Source: Marvinbryantia formatexigens (GTDB lineage: Bacteria; Bacillota; Clostridia; Oscillospirales; Ruminococcaceae). From it: a DNA stretch of 53,186 nt. Numbering within the stretch: the first letter of the stretch is position 1; the number at the start of each line of letters is the position of its first letter. This document shows positions 1 through 8,008 of this stretch, one piece after another. Location: positions 1 to 53,186 of the forward strand of contig JAETPU010000019.1 in the NCBI GenBank assembly GCA_021771035.1, read 5' to 3'. Both the position numbers and the translations under genes were made by a program. The notes beneath the pieces were generated by a model. The model made no database searches, was not told where the DNA came from, and was given only the letters and a program-made list of their open reading frames with translations.

Positions 1-195
1 TGCTTAGTCCCCAATATTGTTCCGACTACGGAGAATTGAAACCTGTTTCAATTCTCATAAGGGATGCTGTATGACTCAGATAAGAAAGGGCTTAGCGCAT
101 CCCGGCGTCCCCGCAGCTAATTCCAAATCGTGGCCTGCACGGCCAGAAAATGGGAAAAGAGCCGCCCAGGAGAGGTTCCCCTCTCTGGGAAACTT
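1..195 (+). repeat. R1 palindromic dispersed repeat, copy A
   Basis: This non-coding stretch closely matches 52574-52795 near the other end of the window. Its core at 31-56 is a palindrome: GAGAATTGAAAC, a CT spacer, then GTTTCAATTCTC. Further hairpins follow: GGGATGC pairing with GCATCCC (about 61-106), GGCC-tgcac-GGCC (about 133-145), and a stem at 165-175 / 180-189 whose counterpart in copy C carries compensatory base changes. Copy A lacks an inner hairpin module of about 28 nt that copy C has. The left edge may be cut by the window boundary. There is no open frame of interest. It may be a miniature mobile element or a structured RNA; which one is not settled by the sequence. Confidence 0.75.
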
Positions 196-314
196 CCCTT
201 TATAAAAACAGGGTTTGCAAATAGGGCGGATCCATGGTTTAATAAAGAAGAAAAGAGTCAAGGACAGGCATACCGGGCCGTATGGTGCCGGACACAGGAA
301 AGGCGAAACAAATC

Positions 315-1169
315 ATGGAAAATAATCAGATTCGATTACAGAAGGCGCTCTCCGATGCGGGCATTATGTCCCGGCGTAAGGCGGAGGAATATATCCAGCA
401 GGGACGCATCAAGGTCAATGGCCATCCGGCGTTTTTGGGCATCAAAATCAGCCCAAAGAAGGATTCCATTACCATCGATGGGGAAAAAGTGGTTCTGGCG
501 CGGGAAAAGAAGTGGTACATTGCCCTGCACAAGCCCAGGGGCTATGTCACTACCATGAAGGACGAGCTGGATCGGAAATGCGTGGCGCAGCTGGTACAGG
601 ATGTGGGAACCCGCGTCTATCCGGTGGGGCGCTTGGACCGCAACTCGGAGGGGCTTTTACTGCTCACCAATGACGGGGCCTTTGCCAACGCCATGATGCA
701 CCCCAGCTTCCACGTGCCCAAGACCTACCGGATCACCATCCGGCCCGATATCACCGAGGAACAGGCTCTGGAATTGGCCTCCGGCGTTGTAATCGATGGG
801 GTAAAAACCCTGCCGGCCCAGGTTACAGTGCTGACGAAGGAGCCAGGCCGGGCCGTGGTGCAGATCACCATCTATGAGGGACGCAACCGGCAGATCCGCA
901 AGATGTGCGAGGCGCTGCAGCTGGATGTGGCGCGGCTGCGCAGAATCAGTGTGGGCCCGGTAAAGCTGGGAATGCTCCAGCCTGGAGAATGGCGGGAGCT
1001 TACCCCCAATGAGGTGGATACCCTCAAGGGGGTTACCCGTGCAAGCCGCAGCAACCAGCGGCCCCAGGGCCCTCAGGTTCAGATTGCGGCTCAGCCCTCC
1101 CCGCCGAAGGGCCCTGGCAGAGGAAGGCCCAGCGAGGGGACCCGGAGGAATCCGCAGCGGCAACGCTGA
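315..1169 (+). CDS. 23S rRNA pseudouridine synthase, RsuA/RluB family
   Basis: The 284-aa product is an rRNA pseudouridine synthase of the RsuA/RluB/RluE/RluF group, which isomerises a uridine in ribosomal RNA. An N-terminal S4 RNA-binding domain covers about residues 6-50 (RLQKALSDAG, SRRKAEEYI). The catalytic domain has the family motif GRLDRNSEGLLLLTNDG with the nucleophile Asp at residue 108, and the conserved GRNRQIRKM stretch lies near residue 195. The tail after about residue 235 is Pro/Arg-rich and low in complexity. ATG at 315 is chosen over an upstream ATG at 282 because AGGAAAGG lies about 11 nt before it and homology starts there. RluB is the usual clostridial member, but RsuA cannot be excluded. 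Confidence 0.9.
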   Translation: MENNQIRLQKALSDAGIMSRRKAEEYIQQGRIKVNGHPAFLGIKISPKKDSITIDGEKVVLAREKKWYIALHKPRGYVTTMKDELDRKCVAQLVQDVGTRVYPVGRLDRNSEGLLLLTNDGAFANAMMHPSFHVPKTYRITIRPDITEEQALELASGVVIDGVKTLPAQVTVLTKEPGRAVVQITIYEGRNRQIRKMCEALQLDVARLRRISVGPVKLGMLQPGEWRELTPNEVDTLKGVTRASRSNQRPQGPQVQIAAQPSPPKGPGRGRPSEGTRRNPQRQR

Positions 1170-1295
1170 ATTTGAACAGTCGGAAAAAGTGATACCATAC
1201 TATCCATAAGATGGATTGGGCTCCCGGACGGCTGACTGTGGCGCGGGCCTAGGGAGTCGGGGATGATATACGGGACGGAAAGGGGATTGTTTATC

Positions 1296-1673
1296 GTGCT
1301 GACCATGCTGCCGAATCGGAACTTGAGTGAAGTGATGGGGTTCTGTGAAGAGAAGGGATTGGAGTTTCACAACAGTTACCTGGTGGAGCTTCGGGACGCG
1401 GGGCAGGTGCAGGGCAGCTGCCTGTATGATCTGCAGGGCGATACCATGCTGATCCGCTGGCTGTGGGTGCCGGGGGATTTTAACTGGCTGCTCACCGATG
1501 GTTTGGCAAGAGCCGCCATGAACTGCGCTGAGCTCCAGGGGGCAAGGACCGCTGAGTTCTCCCCGCAAGTGGATGAGCACGTGGTGCAGGGGCTGGTGGA
1601 GCACAAAAATTATGCCAAAAGCCAGATTCCCATTCAAAAGTTTTTGTCAGAATGTCAAAGTTCGGCACACTAG
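1296..1673 (+). CDS. Small protein of unknown function, possibly a degenerate GNAT-like domain
   Basis: A 125-aa protein starts at a GTG at 1296, with AAAGGGG ending about 10 nt upstream; the in-frame ATG at 1263 has no clear ribosome binding site. It contains a segment rich in Trp and hydrophobics (MLIRWLWVPGDFNWLLTDGL) followed by an alpha-helical region and a short QVDEHVVQGLVEHKNY stretch. The pattern of beta strands then a helix recalls half of an acetyltransferase fold, but I see no acetyl-CoA loop and do not assign a function. It lies 126 nt downstream of the pseudouridine synthase on the same strand and could be co-transcribed with it. Confidence 0.6.
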   Translation: MLTMLPNRNLSEVMGFCEEKGLEFHNSYLVELRDAGQVQGSCLYDLQGDTMLIRWLWVPGDFNWLLTDGLARAAMNCAELQGARTAEFSPQVDEHVVQGLVEHKNYAKSQIPIQKFLSECQSSAH

Positions 1674-1695
1674 TGGGAAACGGCGGGAAAAATAC

Positions 1696-1724
1696 TTGTC
1701 AAGCGGCAAGGAGCCGTGTATAAT
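1696..1724 (+). promoter_or_regulatory. Sigma-A promoter of the biotin carboxyl-transfer operon
   Basis: TTGTCA (1696-1701), a 17-nt spacer, then a perfect TATAAT (1719-1724). Transcription would start near 1731, leaving an untranslated leader of about 180 nt before the carboxyltransferase gene. The leader contains short inverted repeats (for example TCGGctccgCCGA near 1847) but no riboswitch class I recognise. Confidence 0.75.
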
Positions 1725-1908
1725 GTAGATTGAGTATTTTTGTTAATTTTTTGATAAACAGAAGGCTTTAAAGGACTATTGCTAGTAAGCACCCTTTCGG
1801 CCCGGGCATTGTGTCCGCGGGGTTTCCAAAAGCAGCCCCTTTTATTCGGCTCCGCCGAACCGGCACAGACCCACTAAAGGGAATGAACATTGGAATGGAG
1901 GAACTAGG

Positions 1909-3330
1909 ATGAGTAAAATCAGCGCGCTGGCTAATGCTCGTGAGCAGGCGAAGGCTGCAACTCCGGCAAGAGAGGCTCTGGGCAAACTGTTTGATCCGGA
2001 TAGCTTTGTTGAGCTGGACGCCTTTGCGAAATCCAATGGAGAGGATGTAGGAGTCGTCATTGGCTATGGTGCCATCGAGGGCTGCCCGGTATATGCGTTT
2101 GCACAGGACAGCACGGTTCATGATGGCGCTGTCGGACGCATTCATGCTGCTAAAGTGAAAAAGGTCTATGATCTGGCAGTGAAAACCGGTGCTCCGGTTG
2201 TGGGAATTTATGATTCCAACGGCGCGGACCTGCGCGAGGGCAGCGGTGCCCTGAGCGCCTATGGGGAAATGCTGCTGGCCTCCAATCAAATTTCCGGGGT
2301 TGTTCCCCAAATTTCCCTCGTGCTGGGCACCTGTGCGGGCAGTGCCGCTATGGTAGCAGCCAGCGCGGATTTTGTTGTGATGGAGCAGTCCGCACAGCTG
2401 TTTTTGACCGCCCCGTCTGTCACCCAGGCCAAGGGTGAGAAGCTCGAGGGCGCCGGTTCTGCCGAGAATGCGGCAAAGGCTGGAGTTGCCCATCTGGTGG
2501 AGGAGAGCCGTGAGGCTGCCATTGCCAGAACAAGAGCCCTGGTTTCCCTCTTGCCCATGAATAACCTGTCCTCCCCTCCGGTGTGCGACTTTACTGAGGC
2601 TGCCGGTGCCGGGGAATACCTGCGCGGAGCCTGTGAGAACATGGGCGGCGCCGATATGAAAGACATTGTCGCCTCCATCGTGGACTGCGGCAGTGCCATA
2701 GAGCTGCAGGCCCAATTTGGAGAGGGCGCCTACTGTGCGCTGGCAACTCTGGGCGGCTTTACGGTAGGCGTGGCTGCCACAGTGGGCGAGCGCCTTTCTG
2801 CGGCGGAATGTGCAAAGATTGCACGGTGCGTGAGCATCTGCGATGCCTTCCAGATTCCGGTTATCACCTTTGTCAACACCCAGGGCTTTGCCGCCAGCGC
2901 CGCACAGGAGCTCTCCGGCCTGGTTCGGGAATGCGCGAAGGTCGCCCATGTCTATGCAGAGGCCACCACACCTAAGATCTCCGTGGTTCTGGGTGACGCC
3001 TTTGGCCCGGCCTTCATTGCCCTGGCTGGCAAAAACGCCAATGCCGACGTGGCGGTGGCCTGGCCCAGCGCAGTGATTTCCGCTCTGGCTCCCGAGACTG
3101 CGGTTGCCGTTCTCTGTGAGGACGAGATTACTGCCGAGAAGTCCCGTGCCCAGGTGGAGGCCGAATACCGTGAGACCCGCGCCGGCGCCCTGAACGCCGC
3201 TGCCGATGGGATTGTGGACGATGTCATCGATCCCGCCGATACCCGCCAGGTGCTGCTGTCTGCGCTGGATATGCTGGCCGGCAAACGCGTCACCAAGCTG
3301 CCGAAGAAGCACGGCAACCTGCCCCTGTAA
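1909..3330 (+). CDS. Divergent acyl-CoA carboxyltransferase (12S/MmdA/PccB-like)
   Basis: The 473-aa protein belongs to the biotin-dependent carboxyltransferase family of the crotonase fold, which moves CO2 between carboxybiotin and an acyl-CoA. The N-terminal half holds the first CoA-binding domain (DSNGADLREGSG about residues 105-116; LGTCAGSAAMVAASADF about 143-159). The C-terminal half holds the second (FVNTQGFAASAAQE, YAEATTPKISVVLGDAFGPAF). It is shorter than typical members (about 510-520 aa). Several usually invariant positions differ, such as VDxPGF read as VNTQGF and GGARxQEG read as NGADLREG. The start is supported by TGGAGGA 6 nt upstream. It is first in an operon with a biotin carrier and a 5S/OadA-like subunit. 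The acyl-CoA substrate (acetyl-, propionyl- or other) cannot be read from the sequence. Confidence 0.85.
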   Translation: MSKISALANAREQAKAATPAREALGKLFDPDSFVELDAFAKSNGEDVGVVIGYGAIEGCPVYAFAQDSTVHDGAVGRIHAAKVKKVYDLAVKTGAPVVGIYDSNGADLREGSGALSAYGEMLLASNQISGVVPQISLVLGTCAGSAAMVAASADFVVMEQSAQLFLTAPSVTQAKGEKLEGAGSAENAAKAGVAHLVEESREAAIARTRALVSLLPMNNLSSPPVCDFTEAAGAGEYLRGACENMGGADMKDIVASIVDCGSAIELQAQFGEGAYCALATLGGFTVGVAATVGERLSAAECAKIARCVSICDAFQIPVITFVNTQGFAASAAQELSGLVRECAKVAHVYAEATTPKISVVLGDAFGPAFIALAGKNANADVAVAWPSAVISALAPETAVAVLCEDEITAEKSRAQVEAEYRETRAGALNAAADGIVDDVIDPADTRQVLLSALDMLAGKRVTKLPKKHGNLPL

Positions 3331-3369
3331 CTGTAAGCTTGTGTCTTGAGGCTTCCAATTTGGAACCGT

Positions 3370-3410
3370 ATCCTCGCATCGGACGGGGCGTTCCCCGAAT
3401 TCGTGAGGAT
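3370..3410 (+). promoter_or_regulatory. Intercistronic hairpin
   Basis: ATCCTCGC (3370-3377) pairs with GTGAGGAT (3403-3410), and an inner stem CGGGG / CCCCG lies at 3384-3397. No T-tract follows, so it is more likely an mRNA stability or processing element between two operon genes than a terminator. Confidence 0.5.
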
Positions 3411-3443
3411 GGACGATAGAAAACGGGAGAAATCCTGAGAAAC

Positions 3444-3456
3444 GGACAAATTGTCC
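3444..3456. promoter_or_regulatory. Perfect 13-bp palindrome with ACAAATTGT core
   Basis: GGACAAATTGTCC is an inverted repeat 21 nt before the biotin carrier start codon. It shares the 9-bp core ACAAATTGT with palindromes at 11791 and 12973. It could be an internal operator, a small hairpin near the ribosome binding site, or chance. Confidence 0.35.
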
Positions 3457-3477
3457 CATAGAACGGAGGAACTTGTT

Positions 3478-3867
3478 GTGAAAAGATATAGCATTACTGT
3501 AAATGGAAAAGCCTATGATGTCTCTGTAGAGGAATTGGGCGGCGCTTCTGCACCGGCTGCCGCTCCGGCTCCTGCTGCAGCACCAGCTCCCGCCGCAGCA
3601 CCGGCACCGGCTGCTGCCCCTGTGGCTCCTGCCGCCGCTCCTGTGGCTGGCGAGGGCACCAAGATCGATGCCCCCATGCCTGGCACCATTGTGGACGCCA
3701 AGGTTTCTGCCGGCCAGACTGTGACAAAGGGCCAGGTTTTGGTAGTTCTGGAAGCGATGAAAATGGAGAACGAGATTATGGCTCCTGCCGATGGTAAGGT
3801 TACCTCTGTTCTGGTAAAGAAGGGCGACAGCGTAAATACCGGCGATACCTTGGTTACCATTGCGTAA
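3478..3867 (+). CDS. Biotin carboxyl carrier protein (1.3S-like)
   Basis: The 129-aa protein carries the biotin that shuttles CO2 between the two flanking carboxyltransferase subunits. It has a short N-terminal beta segment (KRYSITVNGKAYDVSVEE), an Ala/Pro-rich flexible linker (about residues 25-60, repeats of APAAAP), and a C-terminal biotinyl domain with the canonical EAMKMEN motif, whose Lys is biotinylated. A GTG start at 3478 is chosen because GGAGGA lies 7 nt before it; the longer frame from 3451 has no such site. It lies 147 nt after the carboxyltransferase and 82 nt before the OadA-like gene, consistent with one transcript. Free biotin carriers of this size occur with transcarboxylases and with decarboxylase pumps. 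Confidence 0.93.
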   Translation: MKRYSITVNGKAYDVSVEELGGASAPAAAPAPAAAPAPAAAPAPAAAPVAPAAAPVAGEGTKIDAPMPGTIVDAKVSAGQTVTKGQVLVVLEAMKMENEIMAPADGKVTSVLVKKGDSVNTGDTLVTIA

Positions 3868-3898
3868 GCTGTGCTGATTTGCGCAGATGCCCCCAGTT

Positions 3899-3914
3899 CT
3901 CCGGGTTCCCGGAG
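3899..3914 (+). promoter_or_regulatory. Short GC-rich hairpin upstream of the OadA-like gene
   Basis: CTCCGGG (3899-3905) pairs with CCCGGAG (3908-3914), possibly extended by TGCCC / GGGCA. It sits just before the AAAGGAG of the next gene (3930-3936). With no T-tract it is not a standard terminator. Confidence 0.35.
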
Positions 3915-3949
3915 GGCAACTTAACTTTGAAAGGAGTGCCTGCTAGGTT

Positions 3950-5353
3950 ATGGCTAATAAAGTAAAAGTCACAGAGACCGTGCTGCGTGACGCCCACCAG
4001 TCTCTGATTGCAACCCGTATGTCCATCGATGAGATGACTCCTATCCTGCCGGAAATGGACAAGGTTGGTTTCTATTCCGCTGAGGTTTGGGGCGGCGCCA
4101 CCTTTGACGCCTGTATCCGCTTTTTGGACGAGGACCCCTGGGATCGCCTGCGGACTATCCGTAAGCTGATGCCCAACACCAAACTGCAGATGCTGTTCCG
4201 CGGCCAGAATGCCTTGGGCTACCGCCACTATGCGGACGACGTTCTGGAGTATTTCGTCCAGAAGTCCGTTGCCAACGGCATCGATATCATCCGAATTTTT
4301 GACGCGCTCAATGATATCCGCAACCTGCAGACGGCGATTGCCGCTGCCAAGAAGGAAAAGGCCCATGCACAGGTGGCAATTTCCTATACTACGGGTGAAA
4401 CCTTTACAACACAATACTATATGGATTATGCCAAGCAGATTGAGGAGGCCGGCGCCGACTCCATCTGTATCAAGGATATGGCGGCTCTGCTTACTCCCTA
4501 CTATACTGCGGAATTGGTGAGCGCCATTAAGAGCGTGGTAAAAATCCCGATTCAGCTGCACACCCACTACACCTCCGGCCTGGCCTCCATGTGCCTGCTC
4601 AAAGGTGTGGAAAACGGCGTCGATATGATCGATACCGCCATGTCTCCTCTGGCATTGGGAACCTCCCATGCCCCCACGGAGTCCATGGTTGCGGCGCTGC
4701 AGGGTACGGAGTATGACACCGGCTTGGATTTGGTCCAGCTCAACAATATCCGGGATTACTTTATGACCCTTCGCGCGAAATATATTAAGTCCGGGCTGCT
4801 GGATCCCAAGATGCTGGCGACCAATGCCAACGCACTCATCTACCAGGTTCCGGGCGGTATGCTCTCCAACCTGCTGTCCCAGCTCAAGCAGGCCGGTAAA
4901 GAGGATCAGCTCAACGATGTTCTGGCTGAGGTTCCGCGTGTGCGCGCCGATGCCGGTATGCCTCCGTTGGTCACTCCCACCTCGCAGATTGTGGGCACCC
5001 AGGCGGTGTACAACATCATCATGGGTGAGCGGTATAAGATGGTTACCAAGGAGTTCAAGGGCCTGGTGCGCGGCGAATATGGCCGTACCCCGGTTGCCAT
5101 TGATCCGGACTTCCGCAAGAAGATTATCGGCGACGATGAGCCTATCGACTGCCGTCCCGCCGATCTGCTGGAGCCTGAGCTTGAGAAAATGAAAGCGGAA
5201 TTCCCGCAGAAGTACTATGAGCAGGAGGAAGATATCCTCACCATGGCTCAGTTCCCGCAGGTGGCTCCCAAGTTCTTTGAGAAGCGCCGCAATCGGAAAT
5301 ACGGCGTGGACTCTGATCACGTCAATGTGGAAACCAAAGTCCATCCCGTGTAA
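3950..5353 (+). CDS. Oxaloacetate decarboxylase alpha / transcarboxylase 5S-type subunit
   Basis: The 467-aa TIM-barrel carboxyltransferase exchanges CO2 between oxaloacetate/pyruvate and biotin. Family motifs seen are TETVLRDAHQSLIATR near the N terminus (catalytic and metal-binding Asp), CIKDMAALLTPY (the Lys that is carbamylated in relatives), IQLHTHYTSG (His-x-His metal ligands), and DTAMSPLALGTSHAPTESMV. The C-terminal third is the conserved carboxylase domain, and the protein ends without a fused biotin domain; biotin is supplied by the gene upstream. AAAGGAG lies 13 nt before the ATG. No OadB/OadG membrane subunit is nearby, so a soluble transcarboxylase reaction is more likely than a sodium pump. 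Symbol left blank because oadA and pycB are both used for this family. Confidence 0.92.
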   Translation: MANKVKVTETVLRDAHQSLIATRMSIDEMTPILPEMDKVGFYSAEVWGGATFDACIRFLDEDPWDRLRTIRKLMPNTKLQMLFRGQNALGYRHYADDVLEYFVQKSVANGIDIIRIFDALNDIRNLQTAIAAAKKEKAHAQVAISYTTGETFTTQYYMDYAKQIEEAGADSICIKDMAALLTPYYTAELVSAIKSVVKIPIQLHTHYTSGLASMCLLKGVENGVDMIDTAMSPLALGTSHAPTESMVAALQGTEYDTGLDLVQLNNIRDYFMTLRAKYIKSGLLDPKMLATNANALIYQVPGGMLSNLLSQLKQAGKEDQLNDVLAEVPRVRADAGMPPLVTPTSQIVGTQAVYNIIMGERYKMVTKEFKGLVRGEYGRTPVAIDPDFRKKIIGDDEPIDCRPADLLEPELEKMKAEFPQKYYEQEEDILTMAQFPQVAPKFFEKRRNRKYGVDSDHVNVETKVHPV

Positions 5354-5380
5354 GGATTGACCGTGATTCCAAATAGAATG

Positions 5381-5425
5381 AGCGCCCCATCCCCTGTCAG
5401 ACACGCAGGAGGTGGGGTGCTTTTT
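5381..5425 (+). terminator. Intrinsic terminator of the carboxyl-transfer operon
   Basis: An imperfect stem pairs AGCGCCCCA (from 5381) with TGGGGTGCT (5413-5421), with an inner CCTG / CAGG, followed by TTTTT. It ends the three-gene operon. Confidence 0.75.
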
Positions 5426-6025
5426 GTGTTGGAAAACCCCGGCCTGTGCCGGGGAGTTGGGAGGAGCGTCTGCGATGAAAAACAAGCAGGCGACCGGAAC
5501 CAGGATGTTCGCACAAGTGAGGAAGGGCGTGGATCCCCTTGGGCTGGGGATGGATTGTAGTTTGCTGTTCTATGGGAGAGGATAGGGGATGGGTGAATCG
5601 GGCTGTACCCGACGGCCCTGTAATCGCTATCATGTGTGGCCCAGGGTTTGCCAGGGAAGTACCTCCGGTTACCTGATTCGCCTGGAGAAAAGCGGCCGTG
5701 GCCCGTTATTTGAGTCCATATCGAAGCCATAGGCCACGTTTGGGAAAAAACTCTTTTAAATTTGGGATTGTATTCATTTTTATAATCGGATATGCTTGTT
5801 CTATCAATGTATTGGAGTGGACAACCGAAGCGGATAGAGAGGGACTTTCTTTGCTTGAGGGGATACCGTCCCCCTCGATTACCGTTGGAAGCGGGCGGAT
5901 GCTGGAAAAGCCCGGAACGTAGTTCTTGAGGGGGAACCGTAAGGCTCCGCACGAGCTTGCAAATGGGGGATTGCGTTGGAATCGGGATATTGGATCGAGC
6001 CCATGGCCGGGCGGGAGGGAATAGA
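5426..6025. other. 600-nt intergenic region without a recognised gene
   Basis: It contains one GC hairpin (CCCCGGC-ctgt-GCCGGGG near 5437) and an A+T-rich patch at 5745-5815. The patch holds TTGTAT (5768-5773) 17 nt before TATGCT (5791-5796), a weak candidate promoter for the nitroreductase-like gene. Short open frames lack ribosome binding sites and family resemblance. Confidence 0.4.
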
Positions 6026-6806
6026 ATGTCTGACAGCGATTACAGTATGATTTTTAAGAGGAAATCCTTTCACAGATACTTGGGGACCGGACGGCTGGAG
6101 CAGGAGGAGCTCCAGGAAATTGAGCGGCGGTGGCGGCATTTTACGCCCCTCTTGGAGGGAATACAAACCCAGATGCGGATTGTCCCGCGGACACAGACGA
6201 CCTGCAAACGGGGAGAATACTGCATCCTGCTCTACAGCGAACCGGCACAGGGCTATCTGGAGAATGTGGGTTATATGGGAGAACAACTGGATCTATGGCT
6301 GGCGTCCAGGGATATCGGAACGTGCTGGTATGGGATGGGAAAGACGATGGATGCGGCCCCTCCAGGGATGGAATTTGTCATTATGCTCAGCATCCAAAAG
6401 GAGGAGCCCCAGCATTTCCGGCGCGATGTGACAAAGGCCAGAAGAAAGCCGCTGGAGGAGCTCTGGGTGGGGCAACCCTGGCCCAAAGTGGCCTCGGTGG
6501 TGCGGTACGCCCCCCAGCGCCTGCAATACGCAGCCCTGGCAAGTTCAGTTCCGGGGAAACGAACTGCAGGTACGGCGGATCTCGGGAAAGCGCGGTATGA
6601 TGCCCGCTGAGAAGGTACCCGTTTACAACCGGATCGATATCGGTATCTTTTTACTGTTTTTGGAGCTGTGTCTGGAGCAGGAGCAGGCACCATACCGCCG
6701 TACGTTCTATCCTGATGCGGGCAGCGGGGAGGTTGTGGCTGTCTATCATATTCTCTGCCCCGCTCAGGAGGGGACAGCACAAGCTGACGCGCGCCCATCG
6801 GTCTGA
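6026..6806 (+). pseudogene. Nitroreductase-family protein (TM1586-like), interrupted by a frameshift
   Basis: The first frame from ATG 6026 (GGGAGGGA about 6 nt upstream) reads as a putative nitroreductase: KRKSFHRYLG near the N terminus, GYMGEQLDLWLASRDIGTCWYGMG in the middle, then VVRYAP at the start of the typical APSACNTQPW motif. A run of six C at 6510-6515 breaks the frame. Removing one C restores PSACNTQPW, followed by an uninterrupted C-terminal half (YNRIDIGIFLLFLELCLEQ) to the stop at 6806, about 260 aa in all. The first frame alone would end at 6610 with an unrelated tail. This is a real homopolymer mutation, a slippage site, or an assembly error. The family binds FMN and reduces nitro or quinone-like substrates. 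Confidence 0.8.
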
Positions 6807-7336
6807 TAGTTTCGCTGAGAGCACAGCCACAGCCGAAATGCACGGGGAAGCCTGTATCGGAAGTGGGGAAGGGTGCCTTTACAGCTGGCCGGCGGGGATA
6901 GGGTTCTCGGGAAGGGTTGGAATACCCGTGCCCAGTGAGTTCGGGCACGGATAAAAATCTTCTGAAAATACTGGAAAAACGCGCCCGATTCCCGCATAAA
7001 GCTTATGGGATACGGGCAACCTATGGCTGTGGGAAAGTCCTTCAATGTAGGGACGTGAGCGTATCATACATCCCGCAGAGGACACAAACAGCGTCCCGTC
7101 TCGGGCTTGAGGCCCGCGGGAGCGGCATAAGTTGGATAGATTGCCAGGGCAGCCGCCCCAAGGAGATTCTCATTCACGACAATCATGCTGTTTCAGCGCG
7201 GATATCGGGAAATTCCCGGCCGGAAAACGGTTCCGGAGAATGGGTATACCAGGCTTTGAGCTGGGAAGAATGAGTTTGGCAAGCAAAACGAGGATGGGTT
7301 TGAAAAAACAGTCAAACCGCAAAAAGGAGAAGTTAC
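6807..7336. other. 530-nt intergenic region without a recognised gene
   Basis: It separates the broken nitroreductase gene from rubrerythrin. I see short inverted repeats such as CCCGTGCCC-agtgagtt-CGGGCACGG (about 6926-6951) but no convincing sigma-A promoter, riboswitch or coding frame. The rubrerythrin promoter is presumably within it. Confidence 0.4.
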
Positions 7337-7876
7337 ATGGAACTCAAAGACACGAAAACCTATGCGAACCTGCTGGCTGCCTTTGCTGGTGAGAGCCAGG
7401 CCAAGACCAAGTACGAGATTTTTGCCCAGAAGGCCCGTACCGAGGGATATGAGCAGATTGGACAGATTTTTGACGAGACCTCCGACAATGAAAAGGCTCA
7501 CGCGAGAGTATGGCTGGAGTACATTATGGGAAATTCCATTCCCTCAACGCTGGATAACCTCAAGGACGCCGCCGCAGGGGAGCACTATGAGTGGACTCAG
7601 ATGTACAAGGAGTTTGCCCAGCAGGCCCGCCAGGATGGATTCCCGGATATCGCCGCCAAGATGGAACTGATTGCCAAGGTGGAGCGGGATCACGATAACC
7701 GCTACACCCAGCTGGTGAAGAATGTGGAAACCGGCGAGGTATTCCAGCGTGTGGGTCCGCAGAAATGGATCTGCCTGAACTGCGGCTTTGTGTATGAGGG
7801 CCCCACAGCCCCTGCGAAATGTCCTGTCTGCGCCTATCCCCAGTCCTTCTTCCAGATAAAAGCCGAAAATTATTAA
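7337..7876 (+). CDS. Rubrerythrin
   Basis: The 179-aa non-haem di-iron protein reduces hydrogen peroxide in anaerobes. The N-terminal ferritin-like four-helix domain (about residues 1-140) shows the iron ligand motifs AGESQAK, NEKAHAR (Glu-x-x-His) and VERDHDNRY. The C-terminal rubredoxin-like domain has two Cys pairs, CLNCG and CPVC, for one iron. AAAAGGAG lies 7 nt before the ATG. A strong terminator follows directly, so it is a single-gene unit. It indicates an oxygen-sensitive host that still needs peroxide defence. Confidence 0.97.
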   Translation: MELKDTKTYANLLAAFAGESQAKTKYEIFAQKARTEGYEQIGQIFDETSDNEKAHARVWLEYIMGNSIPSTLDNLKDAAAGEHYEWTQMYKEFAQQARQDGFPDIAAKMELIAKVERDHDNRYTQLVKNVETGEVFQRVGPQKWICLNCGFVYEGPTAPAKCPVCAYPQSFFQIKAENY

Positions 7877-7904
7877 GGGATTCCGCCACACCGGCGGAGG
7901 ACGC

Positions 7905-7938
7905 AAAAACGAGGAGAGCAGCCGCTCTCCTCGTTTTT
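7905..7938 (+). terminator. Intrinsic terminator of rubrerythrin
   Basis: AACGAGGAGAGC (7908-7919) pairs with GCTCTCCTCGTT (7924-7935), giving a 12-bp perfect stem followed by TTTTT. Confidence 0.92.
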
Positions 7939-7956
7939 ATGCACAATTCGGATTGG

Positions 7957-7981
7957 AAAAAGTCCGGGTACTGCGTACCCG
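7957..7981 (-). terminator. Intrinsic terminator of nagB
   Basis: On the minus strand CGGGTAC-gca-GTACCCG is followed shortly by GACTTTTT. A second perfect hairpin, TAAGTAAGC-aca-GCTTACTTA (7996-8016), overlaps the nagB stop codon. It faces the rubrerythrin terminator, so the two genes are insulated. Confidence 0.75.
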
Positions 7982-8008
7982 AGGGCTTCTTCATTAAGTA
8001 AGCACAGC

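Noticed and set aside
1725-1908. Riboswitch in the leader of the carboxyl-transfer operon
   Set aside because: The leader is long enough and has small inverted repeats, but no conserved core of any riboswitch class I know could be matched.
1768-3459. 563-codon open frame antisense to the acyl-CoA carboxyltransferase gene
   Set aside because: It mirrors a well-supported gene, has low-complexity His/Gly/Gln-rich composition, no ribosome binding site and no family motif; it is a by-product of GC-biased third codon positions.
1909-5353. Sodium-pumping oxaloacetate or methylmalonyl-CoA decarboxylase
   Set aside because: No OadB/MmdB membrane beta subunit or gamma subunit is encoded in or near the operon; only soluble parts are present.
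3854-5485. 543-codon open frame antisense to the OadA-like gene
   Set aside because: Same reasons: a shadow of a conserved gene with no motif of its own.
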